Source of the DNA: a virus
IMG/VR virus record: IMGVR_UViG_3300042922_000086
Span: 1 to 20,071 of that record
Length of the DNA: 20,071 nucleotides
Strand: one strand, 5' to 3'
Shown: positions 7,066-15,787 of the stretch, one piece after another
Position numbering within the stretch: the first letter of the stretch is position 1
Layout: the number at the start of each line of letters is the position of its first letter
The notes under the pieces: generated by a model
Databases searched by the model: none
Seen by the model: the letters and a program-made list of their open reading frames with translations, nothing else
What the model was told of the DNA's origin: nothing
Position numbers and translations under genes: made by a program

Positions 7066-7872
7066 TTAGATTGCATATTCAACACTCCATGGAGGAGTTG
7101 TCCTTGTTGCTTCGTCGTATGTAGCGGTAAAACCAATTGATGGCACTACTTCGTTTTTATCTTCTAGTGTCCATTCAAGATTATCGAGGTTTATGGCATC
7201 TTTTACATTAATGGTAACCGCTTTACCGTCTTTCGTTTTTCCAACCCACTTAACATCGTTATAATCTCCTAACGCAATTGTAAGCGTACTCTTCATAATG
7301 TTGTCAGAGGATGCGGCTTTACCTTGTACTGTAGTTATCATGCTGCCTGTGGCACCTGTTGAACCAGGGGAGTAAATTGCATCTGTTTTAAGTCCGACTG
7401 CTGTTGCTGTAAATGTTACTGTTGTTGTACCTGCTGTTCCTCCTGTTGTCCATCCGGAGAACGTACCATTTCTGATCTTGTCAGCCACTTGGACAGCCGT
7501 ATCAGTTGCTAAAACAGCTATATTTACCGCAACCCCATTTAATGTTATAGTTACATTTCCGGCGGTGTTTGCTGCTGTAGTGATAATTAAGCTTGCCACT
7601 TCTGCCGTTCCGGTATTAAGTGCAATATTCATTGCAGGGTAATACTTTGACATATCAGTTGCATTAAATAATTCAAGTGCATTTACTGTAAGTTTTGCTG
7701 TTTCCTTATCAATGACTATACGCCCTTTTACGGGTCCGTAATCCCCATCCGCTTCAATGTTTCTATATTCTCTTTCAACAGTAAAGGCGCTTCCACCTCT
7801 GGTTAATCCAATCGGAGTAGTGCCGACTGTAACGACACCATAGCCTAATAAAATCTTTTCTGCTGTTGGCAT
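7066..7872 (-). CDS. Major tail (tube) protein with an inserted beta domain
   Basis: The tube subunit polymerises around the tape measure to form the non-contractile tail. Starting at MPTAEKILLGYGVV it has 268 residues; the ATG three codons earlier abuts the AAAGG ribosome site, so 7872 is preferred. Core tube-fold features flank an insertion: the N-terminal part runs through GDYGPVKGRIVIDKETAKLTVNALEL, and the C-terminal part NLDNLEWTLEDKNEVVPSIGFTATYDEATRTTPPW returns to the fold. Between about residues 90 and 185 lies a Thr/Ala/Gly-rich stretch with NVTITLNGVAVNIAV and DTAVQVADKI, a small beta domain seen in several phage structural proteins and likely displayed on the tail surface. It is followed by an intrinsic terminator, consistent with a need for many copies. 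Confidence 0.88.
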   Translation of the reverse strand: MPTAEKILLGYGVVTVGTTPIGLTRGGSAFTVEREYRNIEADGDYGPVKGRIVIDKETAKLTVNALELFNATDMSKYYPAMNIALNTGTAEVASLIITTAANTAGNVTITLNGVAVNIAVLATDTAVQVADKIRNGTFSGWTTGGTAGTTTVTFTATAVGLKTDAIYSPGSTGATGSMITTVQGKAASSDNIMKSTLTIALGDYNDVKWVGKTKDGKAVTINVKDAINLDNLEWTLEDKNEVVPSIGFTATYDEATRTTPPWSVEYAI

Positions 7873-7886
7873 GTTTACCATCCTTT

Positions 7887-8258
7887 CTATTTTGAGTATA
7901 CCCGTACAACATATCTTAAATTAACAAGATGTGATGATACTAGCTCCTCCGGCGGTACATATTGTCTTTGTTCTCTTTCAAATTGCATATTAAATTCTTC
8001 CGTATTAAATGTGATGTGATTTAATCCAGTATCTATATTATCAGCAATATCTTCAATGTCTCTTACACTATTATCTGTCTTTTCGTATATGTCTATATTT
8101 AAATATAAATCTTCACTTGGATATGTATCGATACCGCTATCTATTCGAAATATTACATAAGGGAAGTTAGGGTTTTTAGGCGCTTTATTTCTATAGCTTC
8201 GATTGTGTTTGCTTGTCAAGTATTCCAGTATCGTATCAGCTAATAAATTTGTATTCAT
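7887..8258 (-). CDS. Tail terminator / tail completion protein
   Basis: The 123-residue protein begins MNTNLLADTILEYLTSK and has an early SYRNKAPKNPNFPYVIFRID, where the target strand FPYVxF is characteristic of tail completion proteins of the DUF3168/gpU-like group. It has a mid segment DIYEKTDNSVRDIEDIADNID (a helix that packs on the sheet) and ends LVNLRYVVRVYSK. It lies between the HK97 gp10-like gene and the tail tube gene, the usual place for the ring that caps the tube at the head-proximal end. An AAGGGA ribosome site overlaps the stop of the previous gene. Family call is moderate; role is supported by gene order. Confidence 0.8.
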   Translation of the reverse strand: MNTNLLADTILEYLTSKHNRSYRNKAPKNPNFPYVIFRIDSGIDTYPSEDLYLNIDIYEKTDNSVRDIEDIADNIDTGLNHITFNTEEFNMQFEREQRQYVPPEELVSSHLVNLRYVVRVYSK

Positions 8259-8259
8259 G

Positions 8260-8628
8260 CTATCCCTTCTTTCCTATTTCGTTAATAGCAGTTGCTATCA
8301 TATCCTGTATAACCTGTGCATTTCTTACAACTACTGGTTTAATAGGGTCTTCTTCTTGGCCTGTTATCATTCTTCCAACAATACCTGGAATAGACATTTT
8401 GAATCCTATCTGCAAATCCTTTTCTTTTTTTCTTGCCCAGTATCCAAGTGTTTTTTTTAGGATTGATTTTCTCTGGTGAAATTGTTGATTCATTGTGGTT
8501 GCTTTAATTTCTTTAACCAGATTCTTACCAACTATATTCATAACTTTTTCTGGTGTTTCTTGAATTTTTGGAATAATTTTTTCTAAGTTAGATTCGAATG
8601 TAAAAGGTTCTTTCTTTTTTTTAGCCAT
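8260..8628 (-). CDS. HK97 gp10-like neck / tail completion protein
   Basis: The protein has 122 residues, very basic at the N-terminus (MAKKKKEPF). The helix LEKIIPKIQETPEKVMNIVGKNLVKEIKATT is followed by YWARKKEKDLQIGFKMSIPGIVGRMITGQ and a C-terminal helix PVVVRNAQVIQDMIATAINEIGKKG. This helix-strand-helix layout, and the position after the head-closure gene and before the tail terminator, fit the HK97-gp10 family, which links connector and tail. The start overlaps the preceding stop by one base. Some relatives are annotated as minor capsid or morphogenesis proteins; I cannot separate those names from sequence alone. Confidence 0.78.
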   Translation of the reverse strand: MAKKKKEPFTFESNLEKIIPKIQETPEKVMNIVGKNLVKEIKATTMNQQFHQRKSILKKTLGYWARKKEKDLQIGFKMSIPGIVGRMITGQEEDPIKPVVVRNAQVIQDMIATAINEIGKKG

Positions 8629-8942
8629 TACGGTTCAACCCCTGTATATGAGGTTACTACAAGTTCCCTTTTGTCACCTCTTTTTGGCGCTCTTATAATT
8701 GTGAATTGCTGTTCGTTGTAACGTATGTATTTTTCATTTTCGTATTCGAATCCATTGATTTCGAATGTTAGTTCTGGCTTTAATCCAACATTGGAAGCCT
8801 GATAAAATTCGGAACGGTTATCATCTAATAGATTTGCATATACTGTTTTCCATGCTATTGTTGGTACGGCTTCTCCATGTATAATAACTTCCGTAACGTT
8901 TCCTAATTCGATTAATTCATCCCATGTATTAGACAACTGCAT
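8628..8942 (-). CDS. Head closure / head-tail joining protein
   Basis: This 104-residue beta-rich protein starts MQLSNTWDELIELG and contains FEINGFEYENEKYIRYNEQQFTIIRAPKRGDKRELVV. The ending YxxxQFxIxRxxxxGDKRELVV is typical of SPP1 gp16-like and Phage_H_T_join proteins that plug the connector after DNA packaging. The earlier in-frame ATG at 8951 has no ribosome site; GGTGGTG directly precedes 8942, so the shorter start is preferred, although both are possible. It overlaps the end of the connector gene by 14 nt, indicating translational coupling. Confidence 0.8.
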   Translation of the reverse strand: MQLSNTWDELIELGNVTEVIIHGEAVPTIAWKTVYANLLDDNRSEFYQASNVGLKPELTFEINGFEYENEKYIRYNEQQFTIIRAPKRGDKRELVVTSYTGVEP

Positions 8943-9210
8943 CACCACCATTGTGTATAATCAAATTATGCATTCTGAACTGTATGTGTCTTGGCATTCC
9001 TCCGTCACTGTCCTTGTTTTGATACCTCCACGAAACGTAATCAACGATAAACATTATGTGGTTATAATTAGCTGATTCAAGTATCAATTTTTTTTCATCT
9101 TCCAATTCCTTTATCACTGAATTTGTTATGGCAGTTAAATAAATATCCCTAACTGTTGAACTTATACCAAGTCTAGATTTTACTAAGCTTAATATCATTT
9201 CGACATCCAT
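8929..9210 (-). CDS. Head-tail connector (gp6-like adaptor)
   Basis: This 93-residue, mostly helical protein begins MDVEMILSLVKSRLGISSTVRDIYLTAITNSVIKELEDEK. The opening helix pair with a following IMFIVDYVSWRYQNKD helix matches the Phage_connect_1 / HK97 gp6-like adaptor that binds beneath the portal. It is the first gene after the capsid and is preceded by an AAAGGGGTG ribosome site and an intrinsic terminator. It then runs into the joining gene by overlap. The position, size and helical pattern agree. Confidence 0.82.
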   Translation of the reverse strand: MDVEMILSLVKSRLGISSTVRDIYLTAITNSVIKELEDEKKLILESANYNHIMFIVDYVSWRYQNKDSDGGMPRHIQFRMHNLIIHNGGDAVV

Positions 9211-9232
9211 AGAATCACCCCTTTCATAATAG

Positions 9233-9264
9233 AAAAGGGGCGAAGCTAATAAGATTCACCCCTT
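9233..9264 (-). terminator. Intrinsic terminator after the major capsid gene
   Basis: On the minus strand AAGGGGTGAA pairs with TTCGCCCCTT (10 bp, one G-U pair) around a 10-nt loop, followed by UUUUCUAUU. It starts 7 nt past the capsid stop. Partial termination here would make the portal-protease-capsid message more abundant than the downstream neck genes. Confidence 0.8.
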
Positions 9265-9271
9265 ACAAAAA

Positions 9272-10933
9272 TTAAGCCTTTGCTACTACTTGTGCACTAC
9301 CTACTTTAATAGCACGTACATTAGCATCAAGTTCAACTACGGTTATAACTTTTCCGGTTGCTGCTGTAATGGATGTGCCTGTTGTTATAATAGTATATCC
9401 AGAACCAGAATCACCACTTTCAATGTCTACCGCTTTACCTGCAATCTTATATGCAAAAGTTGTGCCAGAAACTTCTCCCCCTGTAAATGCAATTACGCTC
9501 TTTCCGGTAACACTTGCATCAGCTACGGAAGTAACCGCAAGCGCTCCTAGAGCTGTGTTGGCATAATCCTTTTCAAATGTTGCTGTTGTAGTTGCATTAG
9601 CATTATTAATATTAATGATAAAGAATCCTTCTGCAATAACCGGAGCGCCGTCGTATCTTGCAAGTCCTTTAAATACTGTCATGTCTTCTACAAATTTCAC
9701 TTGATCTGATGATGCTAGTACTGTACCTTCTCTTTCTGCAAGTAAATACAAGTCTCCATAGCCACCGATAATATCATAGTTTGGAATGAAATCTAAAATT
9801 ACAATATCTCCTCCAATAATTGGCATTTGGTTCTGCATTCCAGACGCTAAAGCACCAGCAGCATTAAAGTTTAATAATGTGCTAATTAAATAGGCCTGTG
9901 TAACACTATTCATTGCAAAGAATTTTCTGCCATCTGAAAAGTCATTTTTACATGCTGCAAAAGCAGTAATAATACTTGCTATTAAAGCAGCTCCTGTAGT
10001 ACTTACTTTAGTGATATGTGTTGTATGTAAGTCTGCCCATGTAGGAGCATTGTCAGAATAGCTAGCTGGTTTAGATGTTTGCGCTAATCTTGTTGCTATG
10101 CCTAATGGTTGCTTTGTTCCTAAGCCATAGAGTATTGCTTTGTCAAGAGCCTTTCCTATCGCCTGTCCAATTTGTGTTAATACTTCGGCTGCGAGTGCGA
10201 TATCAGAATCTTGCAAGGTTGAATTTGGTATAACTACATAACCTCCAACTTTATATCCATCAACTTCTACTTGGTTAAAACTTAATGAAAGTTCATTTAA
10301 AGCTCCAACCATTTCAGTCCAAACCGCTTCTGGAACAGTACCAGAAACATTTTGACGAGCTTTACCCTTGACCGGCTTAGTATTAACCTTGTTGATTAAT
10401 TTAGAATATTCAGTTATATTCTTCCTGAGAAGATCCAACATAATCTCTGGAATTAATAACTCTGACCCATTAACAGTTCTAGTTTGCGCTGTGAAATCTC
10501 TTGTTCTGGTTAAAAACTCTTTAACATCTTCTCTTGTAACTAAGGTTTCAACTTCTGTTCTTGTCATATCTTTAAATATTGCGTATCTACTCATTGCGGT
10601 ACCGCCCTCTCTTTTTTTATTAATTTTTTCGTTGTGTCTTTTTTCTGGTTCATTTTTAGGTTCATTACTGTTTAATTGATCCAGCTCACCTTCAAGGGCT
10701 GTTATTTCTCCCTCTAGCTTACTTTTCTTTTCTTCTAGTTCAGTTTTTTCAGTATCGATTATTTTTTCTTCTTCTTCAGCAGCTGTAATTTCTTCTTCTG
10801 TTATTGCTTCATCAATCGATGATTCAAGTTGGGCTTCTCTTACTTTTAAATCTTTTTCTTGCTCTAACAACCCATTTAAAATTGACTTTCTTTGCTCTAT
10901 TTTTTTACTAAGCATTAACTGTCTTATTGCCAT
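9272..10933 (-). CDS. HK97-fold major capsid protein with coiled-coil delta domain
   Basis: The protein has 553 residues. Residues 1-~100 are a charged coiled coil (LEQEKDLKVREAQLESSIDEA, EEKKSKLEGEITALEGELDQL), the scaffolding delta domain normally removed by the prohead protease. The HK97 fold follows, with MTRTEVETLVTREDVKEFL, VPEAVWTEMVGALNELSLSFNQVEVDGYKVGGYVVIPNSTLQDS (the E-loop/P-domain signature) and MPIIGGDIVILDFIPN near residue 370. About 95 C-terminal residues (from GALAVTSVADASVTGK) form a Gly/Thr/Val-rich extension after the shell fold, probably a small surface beta domain. A possible internal initiation site precedes MSRYAIF (residue 114) with GAGGGCGG a few bases upstream. The gene overlaps the protease gene by 10 nt. 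Confidence 0.95.
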   Translation of the reverse strand: MAIRQLMLSKKIEQRKSILNGLLEQEKDLKVREAQLESSIDEAITEEEITAAEEEEKIIDTEKTELEEKKSKLEGEITALEGELDQLNSNEPKNEPEKRHNEKINKKREGGTAMSRYAIFKDMTRTEVETLVTREDVKEFLTRTRDFTAQTRTVNGSELLIPEIMLDLLRKNITEYSKLINKVNTKPVKGKARQNVSGTVPEAVWTEMVGALNELSLSFNQVEVDGYKVGGYVVIPNSTLQDSDIALAAEVLTQIGQAIGKALDKAILYGLGTKQPLGIATRLAQTSKPASYSDNAPTWADLHTTHITKVSTTGAALIASIITAFAACKNDFSDGRKFFAMNSVTQAYLISTLLNFNAAGALASGMQNQMPIIGGDIVILDFIPNYDIIGGYGDLYLLAEREGTVLASSDQVKFVEDMTVFKGLARYDGAPVIAEGFFIININNANATTTATFEKDYANTALGALAVTSVADASVTGKSVIAFTGGEVSGTTFAYKIAGKAVDIESGDSGSGYTIITTGTSITAATGKVITVVELDANVRAIKVGSAQVVAKA

Positions 10934-11508
10934 TTCTTAATCCTCTCTTTCATAGCATGTTTTCTTTGTTCTAATTGCTTTTCTTTATGCTGCGCAACCT
11001 CACTATGTCTTGCTTGTACTCCGGTTTCTTCATATGCAGGAAATGTGCAAACTGATACTTCATGTAAATCAATCTTTGTAAGTGTCCATTTCACTGTTCC
11101 ATCGTCTCTCCAATCAGTTGTTTCTTCTTGGATATTAAAGCCAAAACTACATTGATCAACATCTCCACGTTTTACTCTTTCATAGAGATTCACTGCATCA
11201 GAATCATTTTCATTCACTTTGATTCGTCCCCATAATCCATAGCTGTCAACTTTTAATTCAAGGGTGTTAGATTTATTTCTCCCAAGCACAAGCGTGGTAT
11301 CGTGATTTATCAGCGCTCTTATGTCGTTTCCCATAGTTTCATTAAAAGCACTTGGTGATATTTCTTCAAATGCTCCTTGCCACAGTTCGGTTTCTTTACC
11401 GAATACAGCGAAATAACCTTCAATAAACATGGTCCCGCTGTCTTGTTCTGCCCTTGTTGCTTTAAATTCAGACTGGTAACTTCTGGTTTGAACTTTATTC
11501 CGTTCCAT
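10924..11508 (-). CDS. HK97-family prohead protease
   Basis: This 194-residue serine protease cleaves the capsid delta domain and itself during head maturation. His69 in RALINHD and Ser121 in DQCSFGF fit the catalytic pair, with an acidic partner near [12 protein letters not shown] (Glu150). [28 protein letters not shown] is the typical N-terminal motif block (YFAVF, E-x-x-SPSAF). The last ~35 residues are a Lys/Glu-rich helix ([23 protein letters not shown]), probably a dispensable tail or scaffold-binding segment. The start overlaps the portal gene by 14 nt. Order portal-protease-capsid is standard for HK97-type phages. Confidence 0.93.
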   Translation of the reverse strand: MERNKVQTRSYQSEFKATRAEQDSGTMFIEGYFAVFGKETELWQGAFEEISPSAFNETMGNDIRALINHDTTLVLGRNKSNTLELKVDSYGLWGRIKVNENDSDAVNLYERVKRGDVDQCSFGFNIQEETTDWRDDGTVKWTLTKIDLHEVSVCTFPAYEETGVQARHSEVAQHKEKQLEQRKHAMKERIKKWQ

Positions 11509-12715
11509 TGTCTTTTTCCCCTTTCAACTTCTTTTGTTCCCCTATCATTCCAGCCGGTATATAATTTTCCAATATAATTCTCTCGTCTAATCCGTCTAAT
11601 GGTGGCAAATCCAGCCATCCTCTAACTTCATTGCCGAGCATCAAGCTCCTTACAAATAGGTTCGAACCAACTTCCGACAATTCTTTAATGTCGTATGCGT
11701 AAAGACTTCTTGAATTAAATTTCCAGTAAAGGTCAGGACTATATAGCAATCCTTTTGTTAGTACTTGTTGTACTCCTTGTGCGATGGACATTATTTTTGA
11801 ATTTATAAAGTTGTTATATTCATCCTTGTTATAGGTACCTACTCCCAAGAAAAAAGCAGGCACTCCTATGAGTCCTGCTACTGTTCTTTTATCAATTTCA
11901 ACTGCGTCATTAATTGCTAAATCTTGAAGGCTTAACGGTTTAACTTGCTCTACTTTAAATAAATCAGCTGGAAGTATCCACGGTTTTCCTCCGCTTGTTT
12001 CATCTATGTATTTCTTAAGTATTTGTTCTCTGCCCTCCGCTGATGTAAGTTCTTCTGACATTGCATCTACCGATATAATTACAGATGGTTTCCATTTGTC
12101 CGACATAAAAGCATTTTTTGTGGCTGTAGCTTGCTTTAAATTATTAACAATATCTTTTAAGGCCACTTGATATCCCTGTCCCATGTAAGGCTTTTCGGGA
12201 TCCGGGTTTATTATAAAGTGAAGTACCTCATCGTGATTGTATGTCTGATCTCCATAAATCACCTTGTATCCATTTTCTGTATCCATAAACATTGTCCTAG
12301 ATGGTCTTAACGGCTTTAAATCTTGTATTAACCCATTACTAACAATAGGATAAACAACACTGTTTCCTTTACCTTCTAAAAGCATTGTATTAACAATGTT
12401 ATACATCCATGTTTTGCGTGTCATGATTCCATAAGGATTAATATCTATTTTTCTTGACAATTCATTTTTAACTCTAATATCTCCCTTGTCTGTATTTTGC
12501 ATTAAATAAATTGTCATCGATGAAACCAAATCTGCTATTTTATCAACAGCTATTCTGACTTCTGGATTATTTGCCAATGTTGTATATCCAGGAACACATA
12601 ATGTGGAACTTGCCGAATCAGTCATAAACCATCCAACTGCTGACGCTTCCCTTTTTTCTTTTTGTGGCTCTGCTCTGGTCTTTACCATATTTGCTCTATC
12701 GCTTATATTTCCCAA
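11495..12715 (-). CDS. Portal protein, HK97 family
   Basis: The 406-residue portal forms the dodecameric vertex through which DNA is packaged. The start is a TTG at 12715 placed about 10 nt after GGAGG; the next in-frame ATG (residue 10) lacks a ribosome site. Recognisable stretches include [40 protein letters not shown] (the L-GN-x-V motif), [49 protein letters not shown] and a C-terminal [26 protein letters not shown]. The length is normal for the family. It sits between terminase and protease, overlapping the protease gene. Confidence 0.95.
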   Translation of the reverse strand: MGNISDRANMVKTRAEPQKEKREASAVGWFMTDSASSTLCVPGYTTLANNPEVRIAVDKIADLVSSMTIYLMQNTDKGDIRVKNELSRKIDINPYGIMTRKTWMYNIVNTMLLEGKGNSVVYPIVSNGLIQDLKPLRPSRTMFMDTENGYKVIYGDQTYNHDEVLHFIINPDPEKPYMGQGYQVALKDIVNNLKQATATKNAFMSDKWKPSVIISVDAMSEELTSAEGREQILKKYIDETSGGKPWILPADLFKVEQVKPLSLQDLAINDAVEIDKRTVAGLIGVPAFFLGVGTYNKDEYNNFINSKIMSIAQGVQQVLTKGLLYSPDLYWKFNSRSLYAYDIKELSEVGSNLFVRSLMLGNEVRGWLDLPPLDGLDERIILENYIPAGMIGEQKKLKGEKDNGTE

Positions 12716-12717
12716 AA

Positions 12718-14478
12718 TTAATCATCCTCCTTTTTGTTTGTACCGTTAAGCCATGCACTTGCTGACGATGCATTTTCCATGTTCTCTAGCATTCTTACAC
12801 AAGCAAAAACAGAGGCATCAAATATATCAATCCTCTGTTCTTCCATGACTTTTTCATATTGAATCATATCATCTGTTTTTTCTATAGCTCTAACATTTTG
12901 CACACAATATTCATAGGCTTCTGAATGTAAATAGTAAAGTTTTCCTTCTTTAGCTTTGCTTTCAATATGCCTAAATCCTTCTGATTTTTTATAAAAGTAC
13001 TGTGGCTGATCTATTATCTTGAATCCAGCTTTTTTCATTCCAAGGAAATATTCACGGCAGAACTTTCTATCATGTCCAACCATTTTAATTTTAAATCCTT
13101 TCCTTTTCATCATGACAAACCAGTTTACTATATCGGCATGGTTTACTACCGGGCTATTACACATTGTTAACCATCCATCATCTTGCCATCCGAATAATGG
13201 TATCCCGTCTTCATCTGCCTTTTTGTGCGCTGCTACAATCGGAAACCACGCATGTGTAATGACAATGTCAACTCCTTTATATTCACCATATAGAGCGGCA
13301 GCGGTTAAATCATGAAGCTTAGATAAATCTGCACCACCAAACCAATTAATTGGTAGCTTTGCTAATTCTTCTAACGTCCACTTGTATTGCCTATCTGAAT
13401 TTTTAAATTCATCTATATTGAAGTACGCTTTCATGGCAGAGGTATATATATTTAAACTCTTCGCTAAGAAGTCTTTTCTAACCTGCGGATCATTCTGCGC
13501 TTGCAATGAATCATTTATCATATCTTCTTTACGAATTGTTACACCGTAATTAGGATTAGCCTTTTCATGTTCGATTGGATTAGTGTAATCAACATTGCCT
13601 TCTTCGTCTTCATCTGCCTTACAAATAAATATACAATATGAATCATCTTTTATAGTTCCTTTTAGAACCTTTTTACAATACTCTAATCTTCTATAACAAA
13701 ATGATGCCATGTTATCACCAGCTGTCGTTATACCAATCATCAATTTATTTGTATAAGCTTTCATAGCTTCTTTGATTATGTTGTATTGCTTAGGTGATTT
13801 ATAGGCATGAATTTCGTCTGCTATTCCTATGTTGCAGTTTAGTGAATCTTGTCGGTCTGGATTTGCAGCTAAGGCTTTTATATAAAGTGAACCATCACCT
13901 AAATCTCCTTTAATGGAATGTTCTTGATTATTATCAAGTATTCTAAAATTTTCTGATTCACCCATTTCATTAATATTAAAATTTATAAAATTGAAACTCT
14001 GTAGTGATTGTTCAAGAGCTGCCCCGACAATATATATTTTTGAACCAGACTTTCTTTCTAGCAATCCTAGCGCCCACGATAAAGCGCCTACGAATCTAGT
14101 CTTTCCGTTCTTTCTGGGTATGTAAATGAATACTTCCTTAAATCTTCTTATTTTAGTTCCTTTAATATAAAACCCTAATACATTGTATATAATATATTTT
14201 TCCCACGGTTCCAATAAAAAAGGCTCCCCCATTAATGGAGTGCCGTCTAATTTTTCACCTTGATCATGAACGAAGGTCTTTTCAATTATTCCAATTACAA
14301 ACTCTGCATCCTTTGGATTAAAATCGTATAAATCATTTTGTATATCATCTAGAAACCTTTGGCAACCCTCTATTAATTCAATACATGCAATTTTATTTTT
14401 ACCTACTATGCTATTGGCATACTCCATAACAATGTCATAGTTTTTTAGTTTAGTATCTTTATCCTTTTTCGATGGCAC
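12718..14478 (-). CDS. Terminase large subunit (Terminase_1 family)
   Basis: The 586-residue packaging motor combines ATPase and nuclease. Walker A is PRKNGKT at 121-127, Walker B NIGIADE at 216-222 and the coupling motif TTAGDN at 251-256. The nuclease domain begins at [13 protein letters not shown], where Asp384 is an expected metal ligand; VGHD (Asp470) and DIFDASVFA near the C-terminus supply further acidic residues. The start is GTG, with GGAG about 9 nt upstream inside the small-subunit gene, overlapping it by 20 nt. The Terminase_1 type together with an upstream HNH gene is typical of cos-packaging phages, so unit-length packaging is expected. Confidence 0.97.
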   Translation of the reverse strand: MPSKKDKDTKLKNYDIVMEYANSIVGKNKIACIELIEGCQRFLDDIQNDLYDFNPKDAEFVIGIIEKTFVHDQGEKLDGTPLMGEPFLLEPWEKYIIYNVLGFYIKGTKIRRFKEVFIYIPRKNGKTRFVGALSWALGLLERKSGSKIYIVGAALEQSLQSFNFINFNINEMGESENFRILDNNQEHSIKGDLGDGSLYIKALAANPDRQDSLNCNIGIADEIHAYKSPKQYNIIKEAMKAYTNKLMIGITTAGDNMASFCYRRLEYCKKVLKGTIKDDSYCIFICKADEDEEGNVDYTNPIEHEKANPNYGVTIRKEDMINDSLQAQNDPQVRKDFLAKSLNIYTSAMKAYFNIDEFKNSDRQYKWTLEELAKLPINWFGGADLSKLHDLTAAALYGEYKGVDIVITHAWFPIVAAHKKADEDGIPLFGWQDDGWLTMCNSPVVNHADIVNWFVMMKRKGFKIKMVGHDRKFCREYFLGMKKAGFKIIDQPQYFYKKSEGFRHIESKAKEGKLYYLHSEAYEYCVQNVRAIEKTDDMIQYEKVMEEQRIDIFDASVFACVRMLENMENASSASAWLNGTNKKEDD

Positions 14479-14824
14479 TTAAAGCAGCTCCAAGTTTAGA
14501 TTGTTTTTTTTGTCCCGTACTAGGAATGTCTCTCGCCATAGCCTTAGGGTTCAAACAAAGTCTGTCTGAATATTGGAGTATGTCTTTTCTGAGACTTTCT
14601 AACGTAGAAACAATAGGCGATTTTTTTGTACCTCCTTCGGATGTGAACTCTTTATACTTGTAATCACTATCCTTAAATTCTTTAGTTAACCTTTCATATT
14701 GTTCTCTCATTTCACAATATATATCAATAACCGATTCATACTCGGCTTTATATGTGCCAAGTTTCTTCATATCCGCAATGGTGTTTTTTCTTATACTTTC
14801 CTTGCAAATAGCCTTTCCAGCCAT
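14459..14824 (-). CDS. Terminase small subunit, P27 family
   Basis: The 121-residue DNA-recognition subunit of the packaging complex has a P27-type pattern: an N-terminal basic helix ([19 protein letters not shown]), a long helix [18 protein letters not shown]-like, [33 protein letters not shown] and a Lys-rich tail. The L-x-P-x-A-M/R motif ([10 protein letters not shown]) is characteristic of P27. An AAAGGATG ribosome site lies upstream. It is immediately downstream of the candidate cos region and overlaps the large subunit gene. Confidence 0.9.
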   Translation of the reverse strand: MAGKAICKESIRKNTIADMKKLGTYKAEYESVIDIYCEMREQYERLTKEFKDSDYKYKEFTSEGGTKKSPIVSTLESLRKDILQYSDRLCLNPKAMARDIPSTGQKKQSKLGAALSAIEKG

Positions 14825-14859
14825 ACAATCATCCTTTCTGAACTTTCGGAATTTTTTTT

Positions 14860-14900
14860 ACAGAGCTCGCTCTATTGGAAGAATCTCCTACCGCCGGTAC
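14860..14900. other. Candidate cos (packaging) site
   Basis: This is a GC-rich patch in the 96-nt gap between the packaging HNH gene and TerS. It contains two perfect short inverted repeats, AGAGC-TC-GCTCT (14862-14873) and TACCG-C-CGGTA (14889-14899), the latter overlapping GGTACC. HNH plus Terminase_1 phages usually have cos near this point. The cut position and overhang cannot be read from sequence. Confidence 0.35.
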
Positions 14901-14920
14901 CTTAGTTATTAAAATGTCTA

Positions 14921-15232
14921 TTAAATACCAGGGGGGATATAGTTTTTATAAAATATTTTTATTTTATCTTTTACTCTCTCAACTAATTGTAATCCGTTCT
15001 GTGTTAACGTATCATCTGTTCTGTTGTGCATCTTATCATGACATTTATTACATAAGCTAATTAAGTTATCGTTGCATAGTATTAGCTCATGATAATTATC
15101 AGCTGGATTAATATGATGTACCTGTTGTGCTGCTGTTGTCTTGCCGTACCTCTTACACTCTTGACATAAATACTTATCACGCTTAAGTATTACTTGTCTC
15201 TTCCTTATCCATCGTGTATCTTTATAGTTCAT
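14921..15232 (-). CDS. HNH endonuclease associated with DNA packaging
   Basis: This 103-residue protein of the packaging-HNH type lies directly upstream of TerS. The zinc-ribbon plus HNH core reads CQECKRYGKTT, VHHINPADNYHE, NDNLISLCNKCHDKMH. The two CxxC pairs bind structural zinc; the first His of VHH, the Asn of NDNLISLC and the His of CHDKMH are the catalytic set. In HK97 and related phages this protein works with the terminase to cut at cos. The gene begins with a GAAGGTGAGC ribosome site that overlaps the stop of the small gene before it. Confidence 0.92.
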   Translation of the reverse strand: MNYKDTRWIRKRQVILKRDKYLCQECKRYGKTTAAQQVHHINPADNYHELILCNDNLISLCNKCHDKMHNRTDDTLTQNGLQLVERVKDKIKIFYKNYIPPGI

Positions 15233-15238
15233 ACTTGC

Positions 15239-15370
15239 TCACCTTCTTATACATCCCTTACCTGGTACCTTGATATATCCAACTGATCCCGAGTTACCTC
15301 TAATAACCTTTATCTCCCCACACTTACTACTTGATATGTATACACACCCTATACAGCTTTTACGAACCAT
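15239..15370 (-). CDS. 43-residue Cys-containing protein
   Basis: The ATG at 15370 follows GGAAAGGT by about 6 nt, and the frame encodes MVRKSCIGCVYISSSKCGEIKVI...GKGCIRR to a TGA at 15239. It has a CxxC pair and two further Cys, suggesting one zinc site. It overlaps the preceding 51-residue gene by 11 nt and ends in the ribosome site of the HNH gene, so it is embedded in the same translationally coupled run. No function is recognised. Confidence 0.6.
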   Translation of the reverse strand: MVRKSCIGCVYISSSKCGEIKVIRGNSGSVGYIKVPGKGCIRR

Positions 15371-15515
15371 AGTGTACCTTTCCGCACTTACTACATTTCC
15401 AGATGTATTTACGTATGTAATGGCCTTGATCGTTTATATCAATGTAATCACCAGATGCAATGTATTTATGTTTGCAGAAGAACTTTTGTTTAATATTATT
15501 TATTAGCTTCTTCAT
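15360..15515 (-). CDS. 51-residue zinc-ribbon-like protein
   Basis: It starts at ATG 15515 after AAGGAG with a 7-nt spacer and encodes MKKLINNIKQKFFCKHKYIASGDYI...IWKCSKCGKVHYGS. FCKHKY and WKCSKCGKVHYG provide a Cys-x-His and a CxxC pair, a pattern common in very small phage zinc ribbons. It overlaps the DUF3310 gene by 20 nt and the 43-residue gene by 11 nt. The function is unknown; size and spacing support coding. Confidence 0.72.
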   Translation of the reverse strand: MKKLINNIKQKFFCKHKYIASGDYIDINDQGHYIRKYIWKCSKCGKVHYGS

Positions 15516-15774
15516 TCTCCATCTCCTTAATTAAATCATTTATATACCACATAGCTTTCTTAAGGTCTTCAACTCCGTTTTTCTTTTTCCATCTCCATAA
15601 ATACTTAATGGCGTTAGCTGTATCTACTGCTTCTATACCTTTTAAGTCTTTAATAGCTTCTTTAATAGCTTCTATACACTCTATATTTCCACCTGTATAA
15701 TGTGATGGATGATTTACATTGTCTTTCATCTGCGGTATTGGCATCGGGTTTATAACAACATTTGCCTTACTCAT
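15496..15774 (-). CDS. DUF3310 family protein
   Basis: This 92-residue protein carries the DUF3310 signature: NVNHPSHYTGGNIECIEAIKEA near the middle and AIKYLWRWKKKNGVEDLKKAMWYINDLI near the end. The family is widespread in phages and is sometimes labelled nucleotide kinase-like, but its reaction is not established here. GGGAGG lies 8-9 nt before the ATG. It sits between a phosphoesterase and two tiny zinc-type genes, in the region just ahead of packaging. Confidence 0.9.
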   Translation of the reverse strand: MSKANVVINPMPIPQMKDNVNHPSHYTGGNIECIEAIKEAIKDLKGIEAVDTANAIKYLWRWKKKNGVEDLKKAMWYINDLIKEMENEEANK

Positions 15775-15787
15775 ACTTTAACCTCCC

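Noticed and set aside
10368-10679. Plus-strand 103-residue open frame opposite the capsid gene
   Set aside because: Hydrophobic antisense of the coiled coil and E-loop coding region; no ribosome site and the capsid call is certain.
11319-11618. Minus-strand 99-residue frame across the portal-protease junction
   Set aside because: Overlaps two certain genes in another frame and has no domain character.
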